Assembly: GCF_014269185.2 (NCBI RefSeq)
Contig: NZ_JABWRZ020000001.1
Span: 707,001 to 771,000, forward strand
Direction: 5' to 3'
Length of the DNA: 64,000 nucleotides
Origin: Pseudomonas oryzicola
GTDB taxonomy: Bacteria > Pseudomonadota > Gammaproteobacteria > Pseudomonadales > Pseudomonadaceae
Shown here: positions 17,549 to 27,385 of the stretch, piece after piece
Position numbering within the stretch: position 1 is the first letter of the stretch
Layout of the letters: every line of letters begins with the position of its first letter
Program-made: the position numbers and the translations under genes
Notes under the pieces: model-generated
Databases searched by the model: none
What the model was told of the DNA's origin: nothing
The model's input: the letters and a program-made list of their open reading frames with translations, nothing else

Positions 17549-17612
17549 TACGCGCGAGCGCGACTTCATCTAGTTTGGTTCGGCAGGGTCTCTTATCATG
17601 GGAGTGTCGAAC

Positions 17613-18515
17613 ATGGCAGATACTACGTATAGCGATATTACTGATTTTTCTAATGGGTCTATGAATGGTTGGGAGGTTAGTGACTTCGTTGGCGATAAGG
17701 CGAGGATTGTCCAAGAGGCGTCTGAAGGCTGCGTGTTGGATTTTCCCACTCTCAAAGAAAAGGCGGACGGCATCGTATTAAGTAAACAATATGATGGGTT
17801 GGCGTCGGGCAAGTATCAGTTCGTAATGCGCGCTCGGAGTGTGAGTAAGTCGAGCCCTGCGCGTATATCTGTAGTGGGCGCAGATGCCAAGGGTGGCAAG
17901 TTCGTTATTTATGAAACCAACCTGTGGCAGCATAATGAAGATCGCTGGGGGAATTACCATGGCTCCGTTGTCGTTGAGCAGGCAGGCAGCCAATTTTCTC
18001 TTGAAATACATAATCATAATCCTGAGCTACAAGGGAATGATTACAGATTTTCTCAATTTGTCCTTCGGTCAGCGACTGATCTTACGGACTTTGAAGCGGG
18101 TGAAGATCAAGAGCGCTTGAATGGTTGGGTGATGCGTGACGATTACAAGCGGGAATTCAAGGATACTCCGGATGAAGGCAAGGTCCTTTATCTTCATACA
18201 CATAGCATTGAGGCCGGGCATGAGGGCGTATTTTTGACAAAAGAATACCCTTTGCTAGAGCATGGCAAAGAATACGAATTTTCCATGAGGGTGTGGCTGG
18301 ATTACGGAGGCAATCCTCCCAGACTGGAGGTAAAAGCTGACAAGGACGTGGTAATCGAAGAAGTGACTCTGTCCAAATACAAGGAATGGGAAGATATTTC
18401 TGGAAAATTTACGGTCACTGACGATGTGACCAAGATCACGATCGAAAATTATACAGCCACGGCGAGTGGCAATGATTTTTTCATCGCTAAACTGCAGCTG
18501 TCTCCCGTTAACTGA
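17613..18515 (+). CDS. Orphan two-repeat beta-rich protein, function unknown
   Basis: Start ATG 17613 is preceded by GGGAG (17600-17604); an earlier ATG at 17598 would overlap that site. The 300 residues hold two diverged copies of one domain. Copy 1 is about residues 7-152 (DFSNGSMNGWEV ... SGKYQFVMRARS ... FSLEIHNHN ... YRFSQFVLR). Copy 2 is about 156-297 (DFEAGEDQERLNGWVM ... GKEYEFSMRVWL ... ITIENYTA ... DFFIAKLQL). Alternating strands and the F-x-M-R-x / final F-x-x-x-x-L pattern resemble carbohydrate-binding-type beta sandwiches. There is no signal peptide, lipobox or membrane helix. Codon use is markedly AT-richer than the neighbours, suggesting acquisition. I do not recognise a named family. 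Confidence 0.75.
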   Translation: MADTTYSDITDFSNGSMNGWEVSDFVGDKARIVQEASEGCVLDFPTLKEKADGIVLSKQYDGLASGKYQFVMRARSVSKSSPARISVVGADAKGGKFVIYETNLWQHNEDRWGNYHGSVVVEQAGSQFSLEIHNHNPELQGNDYRFSQFVLRSATDLTDFEAGEDQERLNGWVMRDDYKREFKDTPDEGKVLYLHTHSIEAGHEGVFLTKEYPLLEHGKEYEFSMRVWLDYGGNPPRLEVKADKDVVIEEVTLSKYKEWEDISGKFTVTDDVTKITIENYTATASGNDFFIAKLQLSPVN

Positions 18516-18525
18516 TGTCGGTAAT

Positions 18526-18568
18526 GTCGTGAGCCTCGCCGTCATTCGGGGAGGCTCGCGACAGTTTT
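18526..18568. terminator. Intrinsic terminator between orphan gene and tolC
   Basis: GTCGTGAGCCTC and GAGGCTCGCGAC pair across a 13-base loop and are followed by AGTTTTTT. The T-run serves the plus strand (the orphan gene). It separates two convergent genes. Confidence 0.8.
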
Positions 18569-20002
18569 TTAAGGCCTGCGCTCGAAGTTCTTCGCCGCTG
18601 CGGCCGCCAGGTCCGGCGGCAGGAAGTCCTTGTCCGGGTTGTAGTCCGGTTTCAGGTACTGCTTGAGGTCCTGCAGATCCTGCGGGCTCAAGGTCCCGGC
18701 AGCCTGCTTCAGGCTCAGGTTGTCGAGGATGTAGTCATAGCGGCTGTTGTTGTAGTCGCGCACCGAGGTATACAGCTGGCGCTGGGCGTCGAGTACGTCG
18801 ACGATGTTGCGAGTACCCACCTGGTAGCCGATTTCGGTGGCTTCCAGCGCGCTCTGGTTGGAGATGATCGACTGCTTGCGCGCCTGCACCTGCTCTACAT
18901 CGGTGTTCACCGCGCGGTGCAGGTTGCGGGTGTTCTCCACCACCTGGCGGCGCAGGCTTTCGCGTTGCTGCTCGCTCTGGCTCAGGCGCTGGTAGGCCTC
19001 GCGCACCTGCGAACTGGTCAGGCCGCCGCTGTAGATCGGGATGTTGAGTTGCAGGCCGACACTGGTCTGCTCGACGTCGTCGCTGTAACGCACCCCTAGC
19101 TGGGAAGGGTTGGTGAAGCCGAGGCTGTCATTATCACCTTTCTGGTACTTGGCGACTGCATCCAGCGTCGGCGCATGGCCGGCCTTGCGCTGGCGCAGCG
19201 TCTCCTCGGCAGCGGAAACCGCATAGTTGGTCGCCAGCAGGTTGAGGTTCTGGCGCCCGGCAGTCTCGACCCAGGCCTTGGCGTCGTTCGGGGTAGGGAC
19301 CTGTACCGGCAACGTGTGGACCACGCCCTGGATCGACGTGTATTCACGGTTGGTCAGCGTGACCAGGGCCTCGAAGGCATCCTGCACCTGGCGTTCGGCA
19401 ATGATCCGGTTGGCGCGTGCAGTGTCGTAGCTGGCCTGCGACTGGAGGACATCGGTCTTGTCCGACAGGCCCACATCGAAGCGCTCGTTGGACTGGTCCA
19501 GCTGGCGCTTGAACGCGGCTTCCTCGGCCTTGGTGGCAGCCAGGTTGTCCTGGGCCCGAAGGACAGCGAAGTAGTTCTGGGCCGTTTGCAATATGAGGTT
19601 CTGCTCGGTGGCCGACAGTTCCAGTGCCGCTTGTTCGTTGACGGCCTCGGCGGCCTGCAACTGGAACCAGCGGTCAGCGCGGAAGATCGGTTGTGCCAGG
19701 GTTGCGCTCCAGGCGTTGCCGCTGCGGTTGGAGGTCATCGATGGCTCATCCAGCTTGGTGCGGGTATTCATCATCTCGGCACCGGCCGACAGGTTCGGCA
19801 GCAACCCGGCACGGGCCTGCGGCACCACTTCGCGACGGGCGCCGTAATCGGCGCGGGCGGCCGCCAGGTCAGCGTTGTTGTCCACCGCTTCCTGGTAAAC
19901 GCTGACCAGGTCGGTTTTCACCGTAGAGGGCACGTCCGCTGCCCAGACCACTCCGTTGGACGCACAAGACACGGCTATTGCCAGTGAGAGTTTGCGCAGC
20001 AT
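18569..20002 (-). CDS. tolC: TolC-family outer-membrane efflux/secretion channel
   Basis: The start is the ATG complementary to 20000-20002, giving 477 residues with a signal peptide MLRKLSLAIAVSCASNGVVWA cut before ADVP or DVP. The mature part has the duplicated OEP layout: DLVSVYQEAVDNNADLAAARADYGARREVVPQARAGLLPNLS, then alternating coiled-coil and beta-strand segments, repeated from about residue 250. The C-terminal DYNPDKDFLPPDLAAAAAK tail is typical of the Pseudomonas protein. It would form the trimeric exit duct for RND/MFS pumps and type I secretion. No partner pump genes lie nearby, as is usual for tolC. Confidence 0.93.
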   Translation of the reverse strand: MLRKLSLAIAVSCASNGVVWAADVPSTVKTDLVSVYQEAVDNNADLAAARADYGARREVVPQARAGLLPNLSAGAEMMNTRTKLDEPSMTSNRSGNAWSATLAQPIFRADRWFQLQAAEAVNEQAALELSATEQNLILQTAQNYFAVLRAQDNLAATKAEEAAFKRQLDQSNERFDVGLSDKTDVLQSQASYDTARANRIIAERQVQDAFEALVTLTNREYTSIQGVVHTLPVQVPTPNDAKAWVETAGRQNLNLLATNYAVSAAEETLRQRKAGHAPTLDAVAKYQKGDNDSLGFTNPSQLGVRYSDDVEQTSVGLQLNIPIYSGGLTSSQVREAYQRLSQSEQQRESLRRQVVENTRNLHRAVNTDVEQVQARKQSIISNQSALEATEIGYQVGTRNIVDVLDAQRQLYTSVRDYNNSRYDYILDNLSLKQAAGTLSPQDLQDLKQYLKPDYNPDKDFLPPDLAAAAAKNFERRP

Positions 20003-20166
20003 AGAGGCAATCCTTGTACGAAGTTTAATTACTGAACTGTTGAGTATCGAGCGACGGGCCAGTGTAGTGCCATGCGCACCCGGCAACAATGCTCGGCGTA
20101 CCTTTCATCATCCGCGCATTTACCCGCTTGGCTTTGCCGACCACTCCAGTCTAGACTGCGCATGTT

Positions 20167-22304
<2,138 letters not shown>

Positions 22305-22311
22305 GCACGCC

Positions 22312-22412
22312 GGGGCCGCTTGCGGCCCTTTCCCGACGCAAGGCTGCTCCCACAGGGACCGGGCAAGCTGGATGCCTGCGCGGTTCTTGTGGGAGCGGCC
22401 TTGTGTCGCGAT
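22312..22412. repeat. Inverted pair of REP elements between thiC and cytX
   Basis: Two copies of the P. putida-type REP core face each other. The left copy runs through GACGCAAGGCTGCTCCCACA (22334-22353) and the right copy through TGTGGGAGCGGCCTTGTGTC (22389-22408). Just before them GGGGCCGCTTGCGGCCC forms a small hairpin after thiC. Such pairs lie in 3' regions and can end transcription or protect mRNA. Confidence 0.75.
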
Positions 22413-22468
22413 ACGAGGACGAAGTCCTCACCAGGAAACCTCTACCACATTGCCGGCGAGCGCCAACC

Positions 22469-23752
22469 ATGACATCACCCAGCCAATTCTCTCCCGACCA
22501 CCCGGTCGCCACCGCCCAGCGCATCTTCGGCGCCCGCGATCTGCTCTCGCTGTGGTTCTCCCTGGGCATCGGCCTGATGGTGTTGCAGGTCGGTGCCATG
22601 CTGGCGCCTGGCCTGGGCCTGGCCGGCGCGGTGTCGGCAATCGCCTTGGGCACGGGTGTCGGCGTGCTGTTGCTGGGCGCCGCCGGTGTCATCGGTAGCG
22701 ACACTGGGCTGTCGGCCATGGGCACCCTCAAACTCAGCCTGGGCGGCTACGGCGCGCGCTTGCCGGCGCTGCTGAACCTGTTGCAACTGGTAGGCTGGGG
22801 CGCGTTCGAAATCGTCGTCATGCGTGATGCCGCCAGCCTGCTGGCCACGCGCGCGTTCGGCGACGCCAGTGCCTGGAACAGCCCGATGCTCTGGACACTT
22901 TGCTTTGGCGCCCTGGCCACCTTGCTCGCGGTCAGCGGGCCGCTGGCGTTCGTGCGCAAGGTATTGCGAGCCTGGGGCATCTGGCTGCTGCTGGGTGCCT
23001 GCCTGTGGTTGACCTTGAACCTGTTCACCAAGGCTGACCTGGCGGAACTGTGGCAGCGGGCCGGGGACGGCTCGATGTCGCTGGCAGTGGGCTTCGACAT
23101 CGTCATCGCCATGCCGTTGTCCTGGTTGCCGCTGATCGCCGACTACTCGCGCTTCGCCCGAAATGGCAAGCATGTGTTCGGCGGTACAGTAATCGGCTAC
23201 TTCATTGGCAATACCTGGCTGATGAGCCTGGGCGTGGCCTACACCCTGGCCTTTGCCACCAGTGGCGAAGCCAACGCCTTGCTATTGGCCCTGGCAGGGG
23301 CTGGCATGGGCATTCCGCTGCTGCTGATCCTGCTGGACGAGGTGGAAAAGGCCTTTGCCGACATCCACTCGGCAGCAGTTTCCACGGGGGTGCTGGTGCG
23401 CCTGAAAGTCGAGCACCTGGCGCTGATCATTGGCGTGCTGTGTACCCTGATCGCGCTGCTGGCGCCACTGGCACAGTACGAGAACTTCCTGTTGCTGATC
23501 GGCTCGGTGTTCGCCCCGTTGTTCGGCGTTGTGCTGGTGGACCACTACCTGATCCGTCGCCGCCGCCTGCCCGTACAGGTGCGCAGCCTGCACTGGCAGG
23601 CGTTGCTGGCCTGGGTAGTGGGCGTGGCGGCATATCATGTGATCGCCGCACAGGCGCCGGACCTGGGGGCAACCCTGCCGGCGTTGCTACTGGCAGGGCT
23701 GGTGCACGGGCTTCTGGGTTTCAGCCGCGGCCGGGAAACAGCTCAGGCTTGA
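22469..23752 (+). CDS. cytX: Putative hydroxymethylpyrimidine transporter CytX (NCS1 family)
   Basis: The start ATG 22469 yields 427 residues with about twelve membrane helices. The N-terminal RIFGARDLLSLWFSLGIGLMVLQVGAML and the conserved PLSWLPLIADYSRFAR near residue 218 place it in the cytosine/purine permease (NCS1) family. Position directly after thiC suggests uptake of the thiamine precursor hydroxymethylpyrimidine, the role given to CytX elsewhere. A plain cytosine permease remains possible. The last 32 bases overlap the convergent DUF3298 gene. Confidence 0.8.
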   Translation: MTSPSQFSPDHPVATAQRIFGARDLLSLWFSLGIGLMVLQVGAMLAPGLGLAGAVSAIALGTGVGVLLLGAAGVIGSDTGLSAMGTLKLSLGGYGARLPALLNLLQLVGWGAFEIVVMRDAASLLATRAFGDASAWNSPMLWTLCFGALATLLAVSGPLAFVRKVLRAWGIWLLLGACLWLTLNLFTKADLAELWQRAGDGSMSLAVGFDIVIAMPLSWLPLIADYSRFARNGKHVFGGTVIGYFIGNTWLMSLGVAYTLAFATSGEANALLLALAGAGMGIPLLLILLDEVEKAFADIHSAAVSTGVLVRLKVEHLALIIGVLCTLIALLAPLAQYENFLLLIGSVFAPLFGVVLVDHYLIRRRRLPVQVRSLHWQALLAWVVGVAAYHVIAAQAPDLGATLPALLLAGLVHGLLGFSRGRETAQA

Positions 23753-24467
23753 GTACGCCATTCAGGCGTGGGTAGGGGATTTTAAGTTCCACATGGCCCA
23801 TGGAGTAGGGCGCGATGGCATAGACCTCGTACTTCACCACCACCGCGCCGTAGGTCAGGGCGATGTGCGGCGAGTGCTTGAATGGCCAGGTCTTGATGAA
23901 CTCGGCGTCCTTGTCCATGCCCACGCTCATCAGCCAGGCACGGTGCGATTCCTCGACGGTTTTCCAGAAGGTTTCCTCCTGGCCGGGCACCAGCATGTCC
24001 TGCAGGGTCAGCACCTTGTCCAGCTTGCGCGAGTAGTTGATGAAGCCGCGACCGGGCATGCCGTGGGCGCCGCCGCTGTCCAGGTAGCTGGACAGCTCGA
24101 TGATCACCAGTCCGTCATGCTGCTCGCGTACCTTGGCCTGCAGGTAGCTGCTGTTGCGCTTGTCGGCAGTGGCCAGGTATTGCTGCTCGTAGGCTTGCAG
24201 GGTGGTCGGCGTGTTGCCGTGCTGGTTGTCCTCGGTCAGCTGCAGCAGGCGTTTTTCGACGATGCCATCGAGTTTGGGCAGGGCCGGGAAGTGGATGGTG
24301 TCAATGTTCACCAGCGGGCAGTCACTTTCGCTGCAGCCGGGTTTGACATGCTCCCAGGCGTCGCGCTTGACCTCGAGCGGCGCCCGGTAGTTGGGCGTGA
24401 ACAGGCTCTGGCAGGCGCCCAGGGCCAGGGCCAGCACGGCCACGGAAGTCAGTTTGACAAGTGTCAT
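23721..24467 (-). CDS. DUF3298/RsiV-like lipoprotein
   Basis: This 248-residue protein has a clear lipoprotein signal, MTLVKLTSVAVLALALGAC, with lipobox LGAC and Cys at residue 19. The mature part carries the DUF4163/DUF3298 pattern: a middle segment with SSYLQAKVREQHDGLVIIELSSYLDSGGAHG and a C-terminal FKHSPHIALTYGAVVVKYEVYAIAPYSMGHVELKIPY. The same fold occurs in the lysozyme-sensing anti-sigma factor RsiV, but no sigma factor gene is adjacent. It probably sits in the inner leaflet of the outer membrane. Function unknown. Confidence 0.82.
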   Translation of the reverse strand: MTLVKLTSVAVLALALGACQSLFTPNYRAPLEVKRDAWEHVKPGCSESDCPLVNIDTIHFPALPKLDGIVEKRLLQLTEDNQHGNTPTTLQAYEQQYLATADKRNSSYLQAKVREQHDGLVIIELSSYLDSGGAHGMPGRGFINYSRKLDKVLTLQDMLVPGQEETFWKTVEESHRAWLMSVGMDKDAEFIKTWPFKHSPHIALTYGAVVVKYEVYAIAPYSMGHVELKIPYPRLNGVLKPELFPGRG

Positions 24468-24651
24468 GGTGATCCTTGCAGAACAGGGAAAGTCGGCCTT
24501 TGACCGTCTGCGCGGCCTTCAGTTCGCCACTAAGCTAACAGAGAGCGGCCGCGCTGTCCCGACTGCGCGAACGGTAACCGGAAAGGGATGAAACCCGCTG
24601 GCGTGCGGAGTAGGATGGCGCGATGCTGTAAACGAGGTAATGAGGATTTCC

Positions 24652-25269
24652 ATGTCAGACACGTTGAACTCAGTGCCCAAGGCGGTCGAGATCGTCAAGC
24701 GCGATAACTGCTTCCAGGGCTTCTACCGGCTCGACAAGGTGCACCTGCGCCACGAGTTGTTCGCCGGGGGCATGGGCCGCGAGATCAGCCGCGAACTGTT
24801 CGTGCGCCATGATGCGGTGTGCGTGCTGCCCTATGACCCGCAGCGCGATGAAGTGGTGCTGATCGAGCAGTTCCGGGTCGGGGCCTTGGACAAGATCGAC
24901 AACCCCTGGCTGATCGAGATGGTTGCCGGGTTGATCGACAAGGACGAGCAACCTGAGCAGGTCGCCCACCGCGAAGCCGAGGAAGAGGCCGGTCTGGTCT
25001 TCAGTGCGCTGTGGCCGATGACCCGTTACTTCCCGTCGCCCGGTGGTAGTGACGAATACGTTCACCTGTTCCTCGGTCGTTGCCGCAGCGAAGGGGCGGG
25101 CGGCCTGCATGGCCTGGAGGAAGAGGGCGAGGACATTCGCGTGCGCGTGTGGTCGTTCGAGGATGCCATGCAGGCGGTGCGCGACGGGCGCATCTGCAAC
25201 GCGGCGACCATCATCGGCCTGCAATGGCTGGCGCTGAACCGTGATGAAGTACGAGGTATGTGGAAGTGA
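24652..25269 (+). CDS. nudF: ADP-ribose pyrophosphatase NudF
   Basis: ATG 24652 follows TGAGG at a good distance and gives 205 residues. The Nudix box at residues 93-115, G-LIDKD-E-x7-REAEEEAGL, is complete. Downstream, PSPGGSDEYVHLFLG matches the ADP-ribose-specific group. It hydrolyses ADP-ribose to AMP and ribose-5-phosphate. It overlaps the next gene by about 10 bases and opens the group nudF - DUF1249 - cpdA - yqiA - parE. Confidence 0.93.
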   Translation: MSDTLNSVPKAVEIVKRDNCFQGFYRLDKVHLRHELFAGGMGREISRELFVRHDAVCVLPYDPQRDEVVLIEQFRVGALDKIDNPWLIEMVAGLIDKDEQPEQVAHREAEEEAGLVFSALWPMTRYFPSPGGSDEYVHLFLGRCRSEGAGGLHGLEEEGEDIRVRVWSFEDAMQAVRDGRICNAATIIGLQWLALNRDEVRGMWK

Positions 25270-25712
25270 ACCTGCTGCGCGAGCGTTATCGGGTCGACCT
25301 GGTCGGGCTGCAGGCAGCCTGCGAGGCCAACTACGCCCGGCTGATGCGCCTGTTGCCAGACATGCGCACCACCCAAAGCTCGCGCCGCATCGGCATGACC
25401 CAGGGCGACCAGATGCTCGGCGTACTGGTGCTCGACGTGGTGCTCGCGTGCCCTTACACCACCACCCTGCACGTGCGCCAGGAGCACAGCCTGCCATGGT
25501 TGCCGGTGCCGCACCTGGAAGTGCAGGTGTACCACGATGCACGCATGGCCGAAGTGGTCAGCGCCGAGCATGCCCGGCGCCTGCGCAGCATCTACCCCTA
25601 TCCCAACGCGGCCATGCATCAGCCGGACGAGAAGGCCCAGCTCAACCTGTTCCTCGGTGAATGGCTGAGCCACTGCCTGGCCTGCGGTCACGAACTGGCA
25701 AGCGTTCGCTGA
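25260..25712 (+). CDS. DUF1249 (YqiB-like) protein
   Basis: This is a soluble 150-residue protein of the DUF1249 family. Family marks are YARLMRLLPDMR, LDVVLACPYTTTLHVRQEHSLPW and LEVQVYHDARMAEVVSAEHARRLRSIYPYPNAAMHQPDEKAQLNLFLGEWL. I take GTG 25260; GTG 25266, overlapping the nudF stop, is equally possible. The same neighbours (nudF, cpdA, yqiA, parE) flank its E. coli homologue YqiB. Function unknown. Confidence 0.88.
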   Translation: MEVNLLRERYRVDLVGLQAACEANYARLMRLLPDMRTTQSSRRIGMTQGDQMLGVLVLDVVLACPYTTTLHVRQEHSLPWLPVPHLEVQVYHDARMAEVVSAEHARRLRSIYPYPNAAMHQPDEKAQLNLFLGEWLSHCLACGHELASVR

Positions 25713-25739
25713 ATTGTGACGTGGTTTGGCTGCGGGTGT

Positions 25740-25767
25740 TTGCTCGCAACCGTTGTACCGCCATAAT
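25740..25767 (+). promoter_or_regulatory. Possible sigma-70 promoter for cpdA
   Basis: TTGCTC (25740-25745) and CATAAT (25762-25767) are separated by 16 bases and lie about 30 bases before the TTG start. A TGTGA half-site (25715-25719) lies upstream; the second half of a CRP/Vfr palindrome is not present. Confidence 0.4.
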
Positions 25768-25797
25768 CCGTGCTGAATCCGTTCGAGGAGACGGCCG

Positions 25798-26598
25798 TTG
25801 CCGCAGCCAGATCAATCGCGCCCCGTGCATGTGGTGCAACTGACCGATGCCCACCTGTTCGCCGACCCGGCCGGCAGCATGCTGGGCCTCAATACCCGTG
25901 ACAGCCTGCGCCATGTGGTGGCCCAGGTGCGTCGCGAGCAATCACTTGTCGACCTGTTGCTGTGCACCGGTGACCTGTCCCAGGATGCCAGCGTGGCGTC
26001 GTATGAAGCGTTTCGCGAACTGACCGCGCCGTTCGCCGTACCCACTCGCTGGTTGCCAGGCAACCATGACGAGGCACGGGTGATGGCGCAGGTTGCCGCG
26101 GAATTGATGCAGGCGGTGACCGATATCGGTGCGTGGCGCATCGTCATGCTCAACACGGCCGTGCCAGGAGCGACCCACGGGTGGTTGCAGGATGAGCAAT
26201 TGGCGGTGTTGAAAGCGGCCTTGGAGTCGGCGGGCGATCGACACTGCCTGGTGTGTCTCCACCATCAGCCGGTGGACATCGGTTGCGCCTGGATCGCGCC
26301 GATCGGCTTGCGCAACGCGCAGGCGCTGTTCGCTATCGTCGACGCTTATCCACAGGTGCGGGCGTTGCTCTGGGGGCATGTGCACCAGCCATGGGATGAA
26401 ATGCGCGCAGGCCGGCGTTTGCTGGCCACGCCGTCCACCTGTATTCAGTTCGCGGCGGGCAGCGCGGACTTCAAGGTCAGTGAAGAGCAGCCTGGGTACC
26501 GCTGGTTGCGCCTGCACGCCGACGGGCGGCTGGAAACCGGAGTGGAGCGGGTACTGGACTTCGACGTGAAGCTCGACTTCGATAGCCCGGGGTATTGA
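25798..26598 (+). CDS. cpdA: 3',5'-cyclic-AMP phosphodiesterase CpdA
   Basis: The TTG start at 25798 is supported by the strong ribosome site GAGGAG just upstream and by the absence of a nearby in-frame ATG. The 266-residue protein has the class III metallophosphodiesterase motifs in order: LTDAHLF (D-x-H), CTGDLSQD (GDxxxD), LPGNHDE (GNHD/E), HHQPVD and GHVHQ. It hydrolyses cAMP and so sets the level of the Crp/Vfr effector. Neighbours match the E. coli cpdA locus. Confidence 0.93.
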   Translation: MPQPDQSRPVHVVQLTDAHLFADPAGSMLGLNTRDSLRHVVAQVRREQSLVDLLLCTGDLSQDASVASYEAFRELTAPFAVPTRWLPGNHDEARVMAQVAAELMQAVTDIGAWRIVMLNTAVPGATHGWLQDEQLAVLKAALESAGDRHCLVCLHHQPVDIGCAWIAPIGLRNAQALFAIVDAYPQVRALLWGHVHQPWDEMRAGRRLLATPSTCIQFAAGSADFKVSEEQPGYRWLRLHADGRLETGVERVLDFDVKLDFDSPGY

Positions 26599-26662
26599 GC
26601 CTCTCGAGGCTGCGCGGCGGCCTCGGCGCTCTTGAAGAAATTGTTGCGAAACCCGCGACACT

Positions 26663-26691
26663 GCGTCAAAACCCGGCGAACGCGCTACACT
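26663..26691 (+). promoter_or_regulatory. Possible promoter for yqiA-parE
   Basis: TACACT at 26686-26691 is a fair -10, and GCGTCA 17 bases upstream a weak -35, in the 148-base gap after cpdA. Nothing else is evident in that gap. Motif match only. Confidence 0.3.
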
Positions 26692-26746
26692 GCGCGTCCC
26701 AGCGCCCGCACCATCAGGCGCCAAGCCACAGATTACCGGGGGCAGC

Positions 26747-27355
26747 ATGTCGGGTTCCATCCTCTACATCCATGGCTTCAACAGCTCGCCGCTTTCAACC
26801 AAGGCACGCCAGCTCGAGGCCGTCATGCAGCAGCTCGGCATGGCCGACCAGTTGCGCGTGCCCGCCTTGCACCACCACCCGCGCCAGGCCATCGCCCAGC
26901 TGGAAGCGGCCATCGCCGAACTGGGTGCGCCACTGCTGGTAGGCAGTTCGCTCGGCGGCTACTATGCCACCCATCTGGCCGAGCGCCATGGGCTCAAGGC
27001 CCTGCTGGTGAACCCGGCGGTAACGCCACACAAGCATTTCGACGGGTACCTGGGCACCCAGCGCAATCACTACAGCGGTGAAACCTGGGAACTGACCCAT
27101 GATCACGTACAGGCGCTGGCTGAGCTGGAAGTGCCGCCTCCGTCGGACGCCAGCCGCTATCAAGTGTGGCTGCAGACCGCCGATGAAACCCTGGACTATC
27201 GCCACGCCGAACGCTATTACCGTGGCTGTGCCCTGCGTATCCAGGCTGGCGGCGACCACAGTTTTCAGGGCTTCGCCGAGCGCCTGCCGGCACTGCTGGC
27301 CTTCGCCGGTATTGCTCGCGGGCAGTATGCAGCGCTCGATTTTTCTGTATTTTGA
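26747..27355 (+). CDS. yqiA: YqiA-type alpha/beta-hydrolase (esterase)
   Basis: The 202-residue protein has a small alpha/beta-hydrolase fold. ILYIHGFNSSP near the N-terminus forms the oxyanion region, LVGSSLGGYYATHLAE near residue 64 carries the nucleophile serine, and GGDHSFQGF near residue 168 supplies the histidine. E. coli YqiA is an esterase active on short acyl esters and palmitoyl-CoA. It lies 30 bases before parE, the same arrangement as in enterobacteria. Confidence 0.88.
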   Translation: MSGSILYIHGFNSSPLSTKARQLEAVMQQLGMADQLRVPALHHHPRQAIAQLEAAIAELGAPLLVGSSLGGYYATHLAERHGLKALLVNPAVTPHKHFDGYLGTQRNHYSGETWELTHDHVQALAELEVPPPSDASRYQVWLQTADETLDYRHAERYYRGCALRIQAGGDHSFQGFAERLPALLAFAGIARGQYAALDFSVF

Positions 27356-27385
27356 CTTTTTGCATTCAACTGACGACGAGACCCC

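Noticed and set aside
17598..17612. ATG 17598 as the start of the orphan gene
   Set aside because: The GGGAG at 17600-17604 is a good ribosome site for ATG 17613 and would be inside the coding region if 17598 were used.
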